From: JAXMEQ01 sp046348225
Lineage (GTDB): Bacteria; Pseudomonadota; Gammaproteobacteria; Burkholderiales; Burkholderiaceae_C
Length of the DNA stretch: 64,000 nt
Direction of reading: 5' to 3'
Assembly (NCBI GenBank): GCA_046348225.1
Contig: JAXMEQ010000003.1
Span: 310,001-374,000, forward strand
Shown here piece by piece: positions 17,077 through 25,656 of this stretch (positions within the stretch are counted from its first letter, which is position 1; each line of letters opens with the position of its first letter). The notes under the pieces were generated by a model that ran no database searches, had not been told where the DNA came from, and saw only the letters and a program-made list of their open reading frames with translations. The translations under genes and the position numbers were made by a program.

Positions 17077-17852
17077 TGCGGCGCCACCGTGGCGGGCTGG
17101 GCCAGCAACGCCGCCGTCTGGCCCCAGTAGCGCAGGCTGTCGTGGTCGGTCAGGTCCACTTTCAGCGGCGTCAGCGACACATGGCCCTGCGCCGTGGCGT
17201 GGAAGTCCGTGCCTTCGGCGTCGTCCTTGGCAGCGCCGGCGCCACCAATCCAGTACATGGTGTCGCCACGCGGGCTGGTCTGCGCAATGACCTTCTCTGC
17301 CGAATGGCGACGGCCCAGCCGGCAGATCTTCACCGGCTTGAGCTGGTCTGCGGGCAGGCTCGGAATGTTCACGTTCAGCAACCAGGGCGCGGTGCCCACC
17401 AGCTGCTGGCCCAGCAGGCCGCGCACCAGCTCGCGCGCCGCGCCGGCGGCGGCGTCCAGGTGGCGCCAACCCTTCTCGGTCTGGGAGAACGCAATCGCCG
17501 GGATGCCAAACAGATAGCCCTCCATCGCGGCGCCCACGGTGCCGGAATAGATCGTGTCATCGCCCATGTTGGCGCCGTTGTTGATGCCGCTGACCACCAG
17601 GTCGGGCCGGTAGCCGAGCAGACCCGTCAGCGCGATGTGCACGCAGTCTGCCGGTGTGCCGTTCACATAGCGAAAGCCGTTGGGGGCCTGGTGGACGTAC
17701 AGCGGCGAATGCAGCGTGAGGGCGTTGGACTTGGCACTGTTGTTGTGCTCGGGCGCGACCACCTCGACCTCGCCCAGGTCTTTCAGTGCCTCGTACAGGG
17801 CCACTATGCCGGCCGCCTGGTAGCCGTCGTCGTTGGAGATCAGGATTTTCAT
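17073..17852 (-). CDS. surE: 5'-nucleotidase SurE
   Basis: A 259-residue metal-dependent nucleotidase/exopolyphosphatase. The N-terminal metal site MKILISNDDGYQAAGI carries the catalytic Asp pair, and LVVSGINNGANMGDDTIYSGTVGAA is the family signature. It acts in the cytoplasm on nucleoside 5'-monophosphates. ATG 17852 is chosen because the NDDG site is normally within the first 10 residues; the open frame extends further upstream without homology. It is the first gene of the surE-pcm-nlpD-rpoS-exonuclease-rlmD unit, with divergent transcription from the quinone oxidoreductase gene. Confidence 0.95.
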   Translation of the reverse strand: MKILISNDDGYQAAGIVALYEALKDLGEVEVVAPEHNNSAKSNALTLHSPLYVHQAPNGFRYVNGTPADCVHIALTGLLGYRPDLVVSGINNGANMGDDTIYSGTVGAAMEGYLFGIPAIAFSQTEKGWRHLDAAAGAARELVRGLLGQQLVGTAPWLLNVNIPSLPADQLKPVKICRLGRRHSAEKVIAQTSPRGDTMYWIGGAGAAKDDAEGTDFHATAQGHVSLTPLKVDLTDHDSLRYWGQTAALLAQPATVAPQ

Positions 17853-17947
17853 GGGTTGCACTTTGCAAAGATTGTAGGCGTCGCAGCAGAGACAACAGGC
17901 CCCTGCACCGCCCCCTATCATCCGGGCTGATTTCAACGGAGAACCCC

Positions 17948-18931
17948 ATGCACGCATGGCTTTGCAAGAACCCCGTCGGCGTTGATGCGCTCACCTGGAA
18001 AGAACTGCCCACGCCACAGCCCGGCCCGGGTCAGGTGCTGATCGCGATTCAGGCCGCGAGCCTGAACTTCCCGGATCTGCTGATCGTGCAGAACAAGTAC
18101 CAGATGAAGCCGCCGCTGCCGTTTGTGCCGGGTTCCGAATACGCGGGCGTGGTGCAGGCCGTCGGCGAAGGCGTGACGCACCTCAAGGTGGGCCAGAGTG
18201 TGGCCTGCCTGTCGGGCACAGGCGGATTTGGCACCCACACGCTGGCGCCGGCCGCGCTGTGCATGCCGCTGCCATCAGGCTTCCCGGCGGTAGATGCAGC
18301 CGCCTTCATCATGATCTACGCCACGTCGTACCACGCGCTGGTGGACCGCGCGCAGCTGAAAGCCGGCGAGACGGTGCTGGTGCTGGGCGCTGCGGGTGGC
18401 GTGGGCACGGCGGCCATCCAGATCGCCAAGGCCATGGGTGCGCGCGTGATTGCCGCCGCCTCCACCGACGAGAAATGCGCCCTGTGCAAGTCGATTGGCG
18501 CGGACGTGACGATCAACTACGGCGGCGACCAGCTGCCTCACCTGCGCGACGCCATCAAGGCCGCCACCGACGGCAAGGGCCCGGATGTCATTTATGACCC
18601 GGTGGGCGGCGACTTCGCCGAGCCGGCGTTCCGCTCCATTGCCTGGCGCGGCCGCTATCTGGTGGTGGGCTTCGCCTCGGGGCCCATCCCCGCGCTGCCG
18701 CTCAACCTGGCGCTGCTCAAGGGCGCATCCATTGTGGGCGTGTTCTGGGGTGACTTTGCCAAGCGCGAACCCAAGGCCAATGCGGCCATGATGGCCGAGC
18801 TGGCCAGCTGGTACGCCCAGGGCAAGGTCAAACCGGTGATTGACCGGACCATGCCCATGGCGGAACTCAAGGCCGCCTATGCCCACATGGGTTCACGCGG
18901 TGTGATGGGCAAGCTGGTGATGGTGAACTGA
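17948..18931 (+). CDS. NADPH:quinone oxidoreductase family protein (zinc-independent MDR)
   Basis: A 327-residue medium-chain reductase. The N-terminal GroES-like fold includes SLNFPDLLIVQNKYQMKPPLP, and the Rossmann motif is LVLGAAGGVGTAAIQIAKAMGA. The DVIYDPVGGDFAEPAFR stretch is typical of the quinone oxidoreductase branch. No zinc-binding cysteine cluster is seen. ATG 17948 has GGAG 6 nt upstream. It is a single gene between the divergent surE operon and a terminator. The physiological substrate is not known. Confidence 0.9.
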   Translation: MHAWLCKNPVGVDALTWKELPTPQPGPGQVLIAIQAASLNFPDLLIVQNKYQMKPPLPFVPGSEYAGVVQAVGEGVTHLKVGQSVACLSGTGGFGTHTLAPAALCMPLPSGFPAVDAAAFIMIYATSYHALVDRAQLKAGETVLVLGAAGGVGTAAIQIAKAMGARVIAAASTDEKCALCKSIGADVTINYGGDQLPHLRDAIKAATDGKGPDVIYDPVGGDFAEPAFRSIAWRGRYLVVGFASGPIPALPLNLALLKGASIVGVFWGDFAKREPKANAAMMAELASWYAQGKVKPVIDRTMPMAELKAAYAHMGSRGVMGKLVMVN

Positions 18932-18952
18932 CGCAGCGCCCGTGTGCCCATG

Positions 18953-18980
18953 AAAAAAGCCCGCGGATGCGGGCTTTTTC
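18953..18980 (+). terminator. Bidirectional terminator (quinone oxidoreductase / tRNA-His)
   Basis: Stem GCCCGC/GCGGGC (18959-18974) with a 4-nt loop, preceded by AAAAAA and followed by TTTTT. It can end the plus-strand oxidoreductase transcript and the minus-strand tRNA-His transcript. Confidence 0.85.
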
Positions 18981-18987
18981 GTTGTGG

Positions 18988-19064
18988 TGGGGTGGCTGAT
19001 GGGACTCGAACCCACGACGACAGGAATCACAATCCTGGACTCTACCAACTGAGCTACAGCCACC
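18988..19064 (-). tRNA. tRNA-His (anticodon GTG)
   Basis: A cloverleaf on the minus strand with acceptor stem GTGGCTG/CAGCCAC, T-loop GGTTCGAGTCC, anticodon loop ATTGTGATT (GTG), an encoded 3' CCA and a C at position 73. The extra G at -1 that marks histidine tRNAs is present at the 5' end (19064). Confidence 0.95.
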
Positions 19065-19089
19065 GTAGCCTGCAATTATAGCCCGGCCG

Positions 19090-21030
19090 TCATTGTGTCT
19101 GCGTGGCCCGGACCTCGTCACCCAGGGCGGGCGCGGGGCGCTGCACCTTGATCTGCGCCTTGAATCGCTCCTTGAGCACGTTGTAGTAGGCCAGGCTTTC
19201 CGCCGCTGTCCACCACTGCGTGTACTGCGCGCGCTCCTGCTTGACGGTGGCCTCGTCGGCAGCCGCGCGCGGCAACACCTTGTTGACACGCACCACGGCA
19301 TAGCCCTGGGGGCCGAGGTCCACACCCGTGAACGCAGGCAGCGCCGTGGCATCCGCGCGCAGTGCAGCCTCAATGACGGCGTTCGGCAGGCCCTGCGGGT
19401 TGTCACGTGATGCGACCACGGGAGCCGGCAACACGGCACTGGCTGGTGCACCCTTCCAGGCGGCCAGCTTGTCCATGCCCTCCTTCTTGGCCAGTGCCGC
19501 ACCCCGCTGCGCCAGCAGGCGTTGCCGCGCCAGGTCCCGCACTTCCGCAAACGGCAGCGTGCGCGCGGGCGTGTACTGCGTCACACGGCCGGCCACCAGC
19601 TGGTTGGCGGCGAGCTCCACCGCTTCGGTGTTGCGCTTCTTCTCGATGGCGTCGGGCGAGAACAGCGCATTGAGGAACTTCGGGTTGGCCAGCGGTCCGC
19701 GGGTTTCCGGGCCTGGCTTGCGCAGCACGTTGGCCGCGCTGCGGATCTCCAGCTTGAGCCGCTCGGCTGTCGGCTTGAGGCTGTCCGCCTGCTCGTACAC
19801 ACCGTTGGTAAAGGCCTCGGCAGTCTCGGCAAACTTGCGCTGTGCCTGCTGTTTCTTCAGGTCGGCTTCGATGTCGGCCCGCATCTCCTCGAAGCTGCGC
19901 TGCTTCGCCGCCTTGATGTCTGTGAGCTTGATGATGTGGAAGCCGAACTCGGACTCGACCACATCGCTGATGTCGCCCTTCTTCATGGCGAAGGCTGCGT
20001 CCTCGAAGGGCTTGACCATCGCGCCGCGTGAGAAGAAGTCGAGGTCACCGCCGTTGGTGGCCGAGCCCGGGTCCTGCGAGTTCTTCCGTGCAAGGTCTGC
20101 AAAACTGTCGGGGGCCTTGCGGGCAGCGGCCAGCAGTTCCTGCGCACGGGCACGGGCCTTCTCGCGCTCGGCAGCCGGTGCGCTGGCGGGCGACGTGATC
20201 AGGATGTGGCTGGCACGCCGCTCTTCCTTGCCGGACAGGCGTGCAGCGTTCTGCTCGTAGTACGTCTTCAGGTCCGCCTCATTGATCGTGATGCCCTTGA
20301 GAATGCCGTCGAGGTCAAGAACCAGGTACTCGACGCTGGCCTGCTCCGGCGCCTGGAACAGCGCGGGGTTGTCCTTGTAGAAGGACTCGATCTCGGCATC
20401 CGTCAGATTGACTCGCGTCGCAAACTCGGCAGCCGCGAAGCGCGCCACCTGGACTTCACGGCTTTCCAGGAAGGCATTGAGCGACACATCGGCCTGGGCC
20501 GGCGCCGCGAAGCCGGTGCCCGCCACCCCGATCATCACCTGGCGGCGCGACAGGTCGTTACGCACTTCGTTCTCGAACATTTCCGGGGTCATGCCCTGCG
20601 CACCCACCAGCTGGCGGTAACGATCCATGTCGAGCTTGCCGTCCGGGCGGCGCAGCGAGGCAATGGTTTCGTTGTTCTGGAGGTCCTGCGCGAGCCGCTG
20701 GTCGCTGGTAACCAGGTTGAACCTGGCGGCGGCCGCGGCCAGCACGCGGTCGCGCACCAGGCGCTCCAGCGTGGCATAGCGCGCCTCGGGCGAATCCAGC
20801 AGCTTCGGGTCGAGCGACGGCATCGAGTTGCGCACGCGGTCCACCTCGGTCTTGTGGGCCTGGTCCCACTCCGACTTGAGAATGTCGCGGCCATCGACAC
20901 GGGCGACAGCCTCGCCCTTTTCCTGCATGCGGCTGTAGCCATCAATGCCAAACAGCACGAACGACGGAATGATGAGCAGGAACATCACGCCCATCATGAG
21001 CTTGGTGTGCTTGCGGACGAAATCAAACAT
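19090..21030 (-). CDS. ppiD: Periplasmic peptidyl-prolyl isomerase PpiD
   Basis: A 646-residue membrane-anchored chaperone. The N-terminus MFDFVRKHTKLMMGVMFLLII has one membrane segment. A SurA-N-like chaperone region follows, then a parvulin domain from about ERRASHILI through DPGSATNGGDLDFFSRG to EFGFHIIKLTDIK, and a second degenerate C-terminal half. It assists folding of exported proteins at the Sec exit. ATG 21030 is chosen because it starts the conserved MFDFVRKHTK. It lies downstream of hupB, as in many proteobacteria, here with a tRNA gene and a terminator between them. Confidence 0.94.
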   Translation of the reverse strand: MFDFVRKHTKLMMGVMFLLIIPSFVLFGIDGYSRMQEKGEAVARVDGRDILKSEWDQAHKTEVDRVRNSMPSLDPKLLDSPEARYATLERLVRDRVLAAAAARFNLVTSDQRLAQDLQNNETIASLRRPDGKLDMDRYRQLVGAQGMTPEMFENEVRNDLSRRQVMIGVAGTGFAAPAQADVSLNAFLESREVQVARFAAAEFATRVNLTDAEIESFYKDNPALFQAPEQASVEYLVLDLDGILKGITINEADLKTYYEQNAARLSGKEERRASHILITSPASAPAAEREKARARAQELLAAARKAPDSFADLARKNSQDPGSATNGGDLDFFSRGAMVKPFEDAAFAMKKGDISDVVESEFGFHIIKLTDIKAAKQRSFEEMRADIEADLKKQQAQRKFAETAEAFTNGVYEQADSLKPTAERLKLEIRSAANVLRKPGPETRGPLANPKFLNALFSPDAIEKKRNTEAVELAANQLVAGRVTQYTPARTLPFAEVRDLARQRLLAQRGAALAKKEGMDKLAAWKGAPASAVLPAPVVASRDNPQGLPNAVIEAALRADATALPAFTGVDLGPQGYAVVRVNKVLPRAAADEATVKQERAQYTQWWTAAESLAYYNVLKERFKAQIKVQRPAPALGDEVRATQTQ

Positions 21031-21061
21031 GCGGCAACTCTCAGGCAACGACTGTCAAAAA

Positions 21062-21090
21062 CACAAAAGGCGAACATCCGTTCGCCTTCT
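21062..21090 (-). terminator. Terminator after hupB-tRNA-Val
   Basis: Stem AGGCGAAC/GTTCGCCT with a 4-nt loop. On the minus strand it is followed by TTTTGTGTTTTT. It ends the hupB-tRNA-Val transcript just before ppiD. Partial readthrough would be needed if ppiD has no promoter of its own. Confidence 0.8.
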
Positions 21091-21095
21091 CATGG

Positions 21096-21171
21096 TGGTG
21101 GGTGCTGACGGGATCGAACCGCCGACCTACGCCTTGTAAGGGCGCCGCTCTACCAGCTGAGCTAAGCACCC
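21096..21171 (-). tRNA. tRNA-Val (anticodon TAC)
   Basis: A 76-nt cloverleaf on the minus strand: acceptor GGGTGCT/AGCACCC with an encoded ACCA end, D-arm TAGCTCAGCTGGTAGAGC, anticodon stem-loop CCCTTACAAGG (TAC), and T-loop GGTTCGATCCC. It lies 16 nt downstream of the hupB stop and probably shares its transcript. Confidence 0.96.
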
Positions 21172-21187
21172 CACCGGAAACCTGGGG

Positions 21188-21460
21188 TCAGTTCAGGGCA
21201 TCCTTCAATGCCTTGCCCGGACGGAACTTGGGAACCTTGGCAGCCTTGATTTTAATCGTAGCGCCGGTCCGGGGATTGCGGCCACTGCGCGCGGCCCGTT
21301 TGCCCACTGCAAAAGTGCCAAAGCCCACTAGCGACACAGAGCCGCCCTTCTTCAGTGTGGTCTTGACGGCGCCGATGGTCGACTCCAGGGCGCGCGTGGC
21401 GGCAGCCTTGGAGATGTCGGCATGCTTTGCAATGTGCTCGATCAGTTCGGTTTTGTTCAC
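21188..21460 (-). CDS. hupB: DNA-binding protein HU
   Basis: A 90-residue HU-family nucleoid protein: NKTELIEHIAKHADISKAAA at the N-terminus, the signature VGFGTFAVGKRAARSGRNP, and a basic arm ending KAAKVPKFRPGKALKDALN. The start is GTG (21460), with GAGGGG upstream at 7-nt spacing; the ATG further upstream would add a non-homologous 54-residue tail. It is expressed from the promoter at 21599-21627, with tRNA-Val downstream. Confidence 0.95.
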   Translation of the reverse strand: MNKTELIEHIAKHADISKAAATRALESTIGAVKTTLKKGGSVSLVGFGTFAVGKRAARSGRNPRTGATIKIKAAKVPKFRPGKALKDALN

Positions 21461-21767
21461 AAGGGGCCCCTCGTAGAGAAAGAGTTGATCCGGGTGTCTC
21501 ATAAAAATTTTTGTCTCCCCACCCCTGCGAGCCACCGGTGACGGTGCATGGAGCAAGTGTGCGGGAGACGGCGTTCGCAGGTTGTGCTGCTGAATGTCAT
21601 TAGAGCCACGGTGTCCCACCATGTCAACTCGGCATGCAGCTTTACAACAGCGCGGAGGCGGATTCTAGACTCTTTTGATGTGTCTCAAAGCCCGCGGCGC
21701 CAGGCGTGCCGGACACGCGCTGGCAATTTTTCACACAACACGGCGGGCCGCCGTGCGGTGCGTCTGG
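21461..21767. other. Intergenic region between hupB and the tartrate dehydrogenase gene
   Basis: About 300 bp. It holds the hupB promoter and a leader of about 130 nt for hupB. No gene or stable RNA is seen. The tartrate dehydrogenase gene ends at its left-pointing stop at 21768 without an obvious strong terminator. Confidence 0.6.
21599..21627 (-). promoter_or_regulatory. Sigma-70 promoter of hupB
   Basis: On the minus strand: -35 TTGACA (perfect), 17-nt spacer, -10 TCTAAT (5 of 6). It lies about 140 nt before the hupB GTG start. Confidence 0.75.
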
Positions 21768-22853
21768 TTACAAGGCTGCGGCAATGGCCTTGCCCAGGTC
21801 GGTCGTGCTGGCCGTGCCACCGATGTCCGGCGTGCGCGGCGCACCGCTTTGGGGAGCGAGCACCTTCTCAATGGTAGCCAGTACCGCGTCATGCGCCTGC
21901 TTGTAGCCCAGGAACTCCAGCATCATGGCGCCGCACCAGATCTGCCCGATCGGGTTGGCAATGTTCCTGCCGGCGATATCGGGTGCGGAACCATGCACCG
22001 GCTCGAACAGCGACGGGAACCTGCGGTCCGGGTTGAGGTTGGCGCTGGGCGCTATGCCGATGGTGCCGGTGCAGGCCGGGCCCAGGTCACTGAGGATGTC
22101 GCCAAACAGGTTGCTGGCCACCACCACGTCAAAGAAGTCCGGGCGCTGCACGAAGTGCGCCGTGAGGATGTCGATATGGAACTTGTCGGTCTTGACGCCG
22201 GGGTAGGCCTTGGCCATCTCGGCCACGCGCTCGTCCCAGTAGGGCATGGTGATCGAAATGCCGTTGGACTTGGTGGCACTGGTCAGGTGCTTCTTCGGGC
22301 GCGACTGCGCCAGCTCGTAGGCGAACTTCAGCACGCGGTCCACGCCGATGCGAGACATCACGGTTTCCTGGATGACGATCTCGCGCGGCGTGCCCTCGTA
22401 CATGCGCCCGCCAATGCTGGAGTACTCGCCCTCGGTGTTTTCTCGCACGATGTACATGTCAATCTCGCCCGGCTGGCGCGGGCTGCCGTCGCGGCGCACC
22501 ACCGGTGCCGTGATGCCGGGCATCAGGCGTGCCGGGCGCAGGTTGACGTACTGGTCAAACTCGCGGCGAAACAGCAGCAACGAGCCCCACAGCGACACAT
22601 GGTCGGCAATCTTCTCGGGCCAGCCAACGGCACCGAAGTAAATCGCGTCATGGCCGCCGATCTGGTCTTTCCAGTTGTCGGGCAGCATCTTGCCGTGCTT
22701 CTCGCAATAGTCCCAACTCGAAAAATCGAAATGATCGAACTGCAGGTCGATGCCGAACCTGCTGGCGGCGGCCTCCATCACCCTCAGGCCTTCCGGCATG
22801 ACTTCCTTGCCGATGCCGTCGCCGGCGATGACTGCGATGCGTTTCCTGCTCAT
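21768..22853 (-). CDS. ttuC: Tartrate dehydrogenase/decarboxylase (D-malate dehydrogenase family)
   Basis: A 361-residue member of the isocitrate/isopropylmalate dehydrogenase family. It has an N-terminal nucleotide fold (RIAVIAGDGIGKEVMPEG), the signature NLFGDILSDLGPACTGTIGIAPSANL and the substrate motif IVRENTEGEYSSIGGR. The WGSLLLFRREFDQYVNLRPARL stretch fits the TtuC/tartrate dehydrogenase branch. It oxidises tartrate or D-malate with NAD+. ATG 22853 has GGAGA upstream. It is probably co-transcribed with the hydrolase upstream and controlled by the divergent LysR regulator. D-malate as the true substrate cannot be excluded. Confidence 0.88.
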   Translation of the reverse strand: MSRKRIAVIAGDGIGKEVMPEGLRVMEAAASRFGIDLQFDHFDFSSWDYCEKHGKMLPDNWKDQIGGHDAIYFGAVGWPEKIADHVSLWGSLLLFRREFDQYVNLRPARLMPGITAPVVRRDGSPRQPGEIDMYIVRENTEGEYSSIGGRMYEGTPREIVIQETVMSRIGVDRVLKFAYELAQSRPKKHLTSATKSNGISITMPYWDERVAEMAKAYPGVKTDKFHIDILTAHFVQRPDFFDVVVASNLFGDILSDLGPACTGTIGIAPSANLNPDRRFPSLFEPVHGSAPDIAGRNIANPIGQIWCGAMMLEFLGYKQAHDAVLATIEKVLAPQSGAPRTPDIGGTASTTDLGKAIAAAL

Positions 22854-22872
22854 GCTGGGTTCTCCTTGGGGT

Positions 22873-23751
22873 TCAGGGTCTGAAAAATTCGAGGGCGTGC
22901 GCGAGCAGCGCGTCGGGCGCTTCCTCGGCAATGTAGTGACCGCAGGGCAAGGCCTGGCCGGAAAAATCCAGAGCGCGTTCCCGCCAGAGGCCAGGCACGT
23001 CAAAGCATTGGCCCACGGCGCCATGCTGGCCCCACAGCACGCGCAGCGGCTGCGTCAGACGGCGGCCGGCGGCGATGTCGGTACGGTCGTGCTCGAGGTC
23101 AATGGTGGCACTGGCACGGTAGTCTTCGCAGATCGCCTGGGCCGTGCCGGCCAGGGCCGCGCAGCGCTCGTACTCCGCGAGGGCCTCCGGCGCAAAGGCA
23201 GCCAGACCGGCGTGCCGTTTGCCCATCACGCTGCGCACATAACGCACCGGATCGGACTCGATGAGGGCTTCCGGCAGCGGTGGCGGCTGGATCAGGAAAA
23301 ACCAGTGCCAGTAGGCCGTGGCGAAGGCCCTTGCGGTGTTGTCATACATCGACAGGGTGGGGGCAATGTCCAGCAACAGCAGCCGTTCCACCGCCTCGGG
23401 ATGGTCCGCCGCCAGCCGGTGGGCCACCCGCGCCCCGCGGTCGTGCGCCAGCACCTGAAAGCGGTGAAATCCGAACTTCGCCATCACCGCTAGCGCGTCA
23501 GCCGCCATCTCGCGCTTGCAGTACGCCTGATGGTGGGCATCGGGCGCCGGACGGCCGGAGTCTCCGTAGCCGCGCAGGTCCATCAGCACGACGGTATGCC
23601 GTTGCGTCAGCCGCGGCGCCACGCGATGCCACATCACGTGGCTCTGGGGGTGGCCGTGCAACAGCAGCAGCGGCTCGCCGTTCCCCGCCACGCGGCCATG
23701 GAGGCGAACGCCATCACGCAGCACATCGAAAGGTTTGAACGTCTCCAGCAT
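22873..23751 (-). CDS. Alpha/beta hydrolase resembling fluoroacetate (haloacetate) dehalogenase
   Basis: About 292 residues. Landmarks are the oxyanion motif HGHPQSHVMWH, the Asp nucleophile with flanking Arg residues in AHDRGARVAHR, the halide-pocket pair His-Trp in YWHWFFLIQP, the acidic residue in LLDIAPT, and the base His in CGHYIAEEAPD. These are the residues that define fluoroacetate dehalogenases (Asp-Arg-Arg, His-Trp, His). An esterase or epoxide hydrolase would not be expected to keep all of them. ATG 23751 is preferred over in-frame ATGs at 23784 and 23802, giving the usual family length. It lies 19 nt upstream of the tartrate dehydrogenase gene. Confidence 0.85.
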   Translation of the reverse strand: MLETFKPFDVLRDGVRLHGRVAGNGEPLLLLHGHPQSHVMWHRVAPRLTQRHTVVLMDLRGYGDSGRPAPDAHHQAYCKREMAADALAVMAKFGFHRFQVLAHDRGARVAHRLAADHPEAVERLLLLDIAPTLSMYDNTARAFATAYWHWFFLIQPPPLPEALIESDPVRYVRSVMGKRHAGLAAFAPEALAEYERCAALAGTAQAICEDYRASATIDLEHDRTDIAAGRRLTQPLRVLWGQHGAVGQCFDVPGLWRERALDFSGQALPCGHYIAEEAPDALLAHALEFFRP

Positions 23752-23789
23752 GGCCTGGATTCTGCGTTGGGCCCGGGTCTGCATCAAGC

Positions 23790-23811
23790 AATAATCAGGC
23801 AATTGATTATT
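23790..23811. promoter_or_regulatory. Palindromic operator between hydrolase operon and LysR gene
   Basis: A perfect inverted repeat with arms AATAATCA and TGATTATT and a 6-nt centre. It is placed between divergent genes 16 bp before the lysR start. It is AT-rich in a GC-rich region, as expected of a LysR-type binding site. Confidence 0.65.
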
Positions 23812-23827
23812 TCTTCAATGGAAATAC

Positions 23828-24763
23828 ATGGACCGCCACGACCTGAGCCTTGTGCTCGCCATCCGTGACCACGGGAGCCTGACGGCCGCGGCCGACAGCC
23901 TGGGGCTGGCACCGCCGGCCGTGACCAAACGGCTCGCCGCGCTGGAAACGCGGCTGGGCGCGCGCCTGTTCCTGCGCACCACACGGCGCGTGAGCCCCAC
24001 GCCCGAAGGCGACGCGGTGTGCGAACGCGCACATGCACTGCTGCAGGGCTTCGAGGCGCTCGAGGCCGAATTGCAGGAGCGCCAGACCGAGCCCACCGGC
24101 GTGATCCGGCTGGCGGCCACCTTCGGCTTTGGCCGGCTCTGGCTGGCGCCCGCGCTGGCGCAGTTCCAGCGGCAGTACCCCCGCCTTGCGGTGGCGCTGC
24201 AGCTGACCGAGCACCTGCCCGATCTCGCGCAGGAAGGCTATGACGGCGCCGTCTGGCTCTGGTCAGCACCGGGGCGGCAGTCCGCGCAATGGGTGTCGCG
24301 CCGGCTCGCGCGCAACCAGCGCGTGCTGGTGGCGGCACCTGCGTATCTGCAGGCGCACGGCACACTTGCCGACTTGCAGTCCCTGCAGCAGCACGCCTGC
24401 CTGACCGTGCGTGAAAACGGGACGGCTGCCGGCCAGCGGTTTGATGTTTGGCAACTGCAAAGGGAACGCGACCGCATCCCGGTCCGCGTCACGGTTCAGG
24501 GGCCGCTGTCCAGCAACTCGGGCGAGGTGGTGCGCGACTGGTGTCTGGCCGGGCACGGCATCATGCTGCGCAGCCTCTGGGACATCGCACCCCAGCTGGC
24601 GTCGGGCGCACTGGTGCGGGTGCTGCCCGGCTGGAGCATGGCCGACGCGGACATCCACTGGCTCGCACCCTACCGCCCACGGGTACCCCGCCGCACCCGG
24701 CTGCTGATCGACTTTCTGGCAGAACAGTTCCGCCATGCGCCCTGGAAGACGCGGGGTGCTTAA
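23828..24763 (+). CDS. LysR-family transcriptional regulator
   Basis: A 311-residue regulator. The N-terminal winged helix has HDLSLVLAIRDHGSLTAAADSLG and the recognition helix PPAVTKRLAALETRLGARLF. The effector domain starts at about residue 90. It is divergent from the hydrolase-tartrate dehydrogenase genes with a palindrome between them, so it probably controls that operon, and its effector may be tartrate, D-malate or a haloacid (inference). Its stop overlaps the convergent eamA stop by 4 nt. Confidence 0.93.
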   Translation: MDRHDLSLVLAIRDHGSLTAAADSLGLAPPAVTKRLAALETRLGARLFLRTTRRVSPTPEGDAVCERAHALLQGFEALEAELQERQTEPTGVIRLAATFGFGRLWLAPALAQFQRQYPRLAVALQLTEHLPDLAQEGYDGAVWLWSAPGRQSAQWVSRRLARNQRVLVAAPAYLQAHGTLADLQSLQQHACLTVRENGTAAGQRFDVWQLQRERDRIPVRVTVQGPLSSNSGEVVRDWCLAGHGIMLRSLWDIAPQLASGALVRVLPGWSMADADIHWLAPYRPRVPRRTRLLIDFLAEQFRHAPWKTRGA

Positions 24764-25656
24764 GCCGCCTTCGGTGCCCGCACCACCAGGGCCACGCCAA
24801 ACGCCGTCAGCGCGGTGCCCGCCAGGGTGACGGCGGTCACGGGCTCGCTGAACAGCACCCACGCCACCAGCGCCGTGGTCGGCGGCACCAGGTACATCAG
24901 GCTGGTGACCGACGCCGCTGCGCCGCGCTGGATCAACAGGTACAGCAGCGAGCTGCCCCCCAGCGTGAGGCCCAGCACCGACCAGGCCATGGCGCCCGCC
25001 AGCTCGGCATTCCAGCGCATCGTTTCCGGCTCCAGCAAGGCCAGCGGCAGTGTCACGGCCAGTGCCGCCAGCAACTGCACGGCGTTGGCGCTGCGCACGT
25101 CACAGGGCTGCACGAAGCGCTTCTGGTACAGCGTGCCAACCGTGATGGCCAGCAACGCCAGCACCGCCAGCGCCACGTTGAACACGGTGGCCGTATCGCC
25201 CGCACTGCCGTGCACAAACTTGCGCGACACCACCAGCAGCAGCCCGGCGAAGCCCAGCGACAGCCCCAGCCACTGGCGTGGCGTCACCTTCGAGCCCGTG
25301 GCGGACAGCCACACCGCCGTCAGCACCGGCTGCAGGCCGACGATGAGCGAAGACAGGCCTGCGCCCATGCCCGCCTTCACCGCCGCCCAGACGCCTCCGA
25401 GGTAGGCCGCGTGCATGAGCATGCCCGTCACGGCCAGATGTGCCCACTGGTCACGCGACTGCGGCCAGCGCACGCCCGACCACAGGATCCAGCCCAGAAA
25501 ACAGAGGAACGAAAGGGCATAGCGGACCGCCAGGAATTTCATCGGCGGCGCATGCGGCATGCCATAGCGCGCGACGATGAAGCCGGTGCTCCAGATCAGG
25601 ACGAACACCACCGGCATGGCCCGGATCAGGGCGTCGTCACGCGCCGCACCGCTCAT
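24760..25656 (-). CDS. DMT-superfamily transporter (EamA family)
   Basis: A 298-residue membrane protein with ten predicted segments in two EamA repeats. The first begins at MPVVFVLIWSTGFIVARYG, and the second includes WSVLGLTLGGSSLLYLLIQRGAA and VPPTTALVAWVLFSEPV. It is probably an exporter of small metabolites or amino acids; the substrate cannot be read. The start overlaps the pgsA stop (ATGA), making it the last gene of the uvrC-lipoprotein-pgsA run. Confidence 0.9.
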   Translation of the reverse strand: MSGAARDDALIRAMPVVFVLIWSTGFIVARYGMPHAPPMKFLAVRYALSFLCFLGWILWSGVRWPQSRDQWAHLAVTGMLMHAAYLGGVWAAVKAGMGAGLSSLIVGLQPVLTAVWLSATGSKVTPRQWLGLSLGFAGLLLVVSRKFVHGSAGDTATVFNVALAVLALLAITVGTLYQKRFVQPCDVRSANAVQLLAALAVTLPLALLEPETMRWNAELAGAMAWSVLGLTLGGSSLLYLLIQRGAAASVTSLMYLVPPTTALVAWVLFSEPVTAVTLAGTALTAFGVALVVRAPKAA

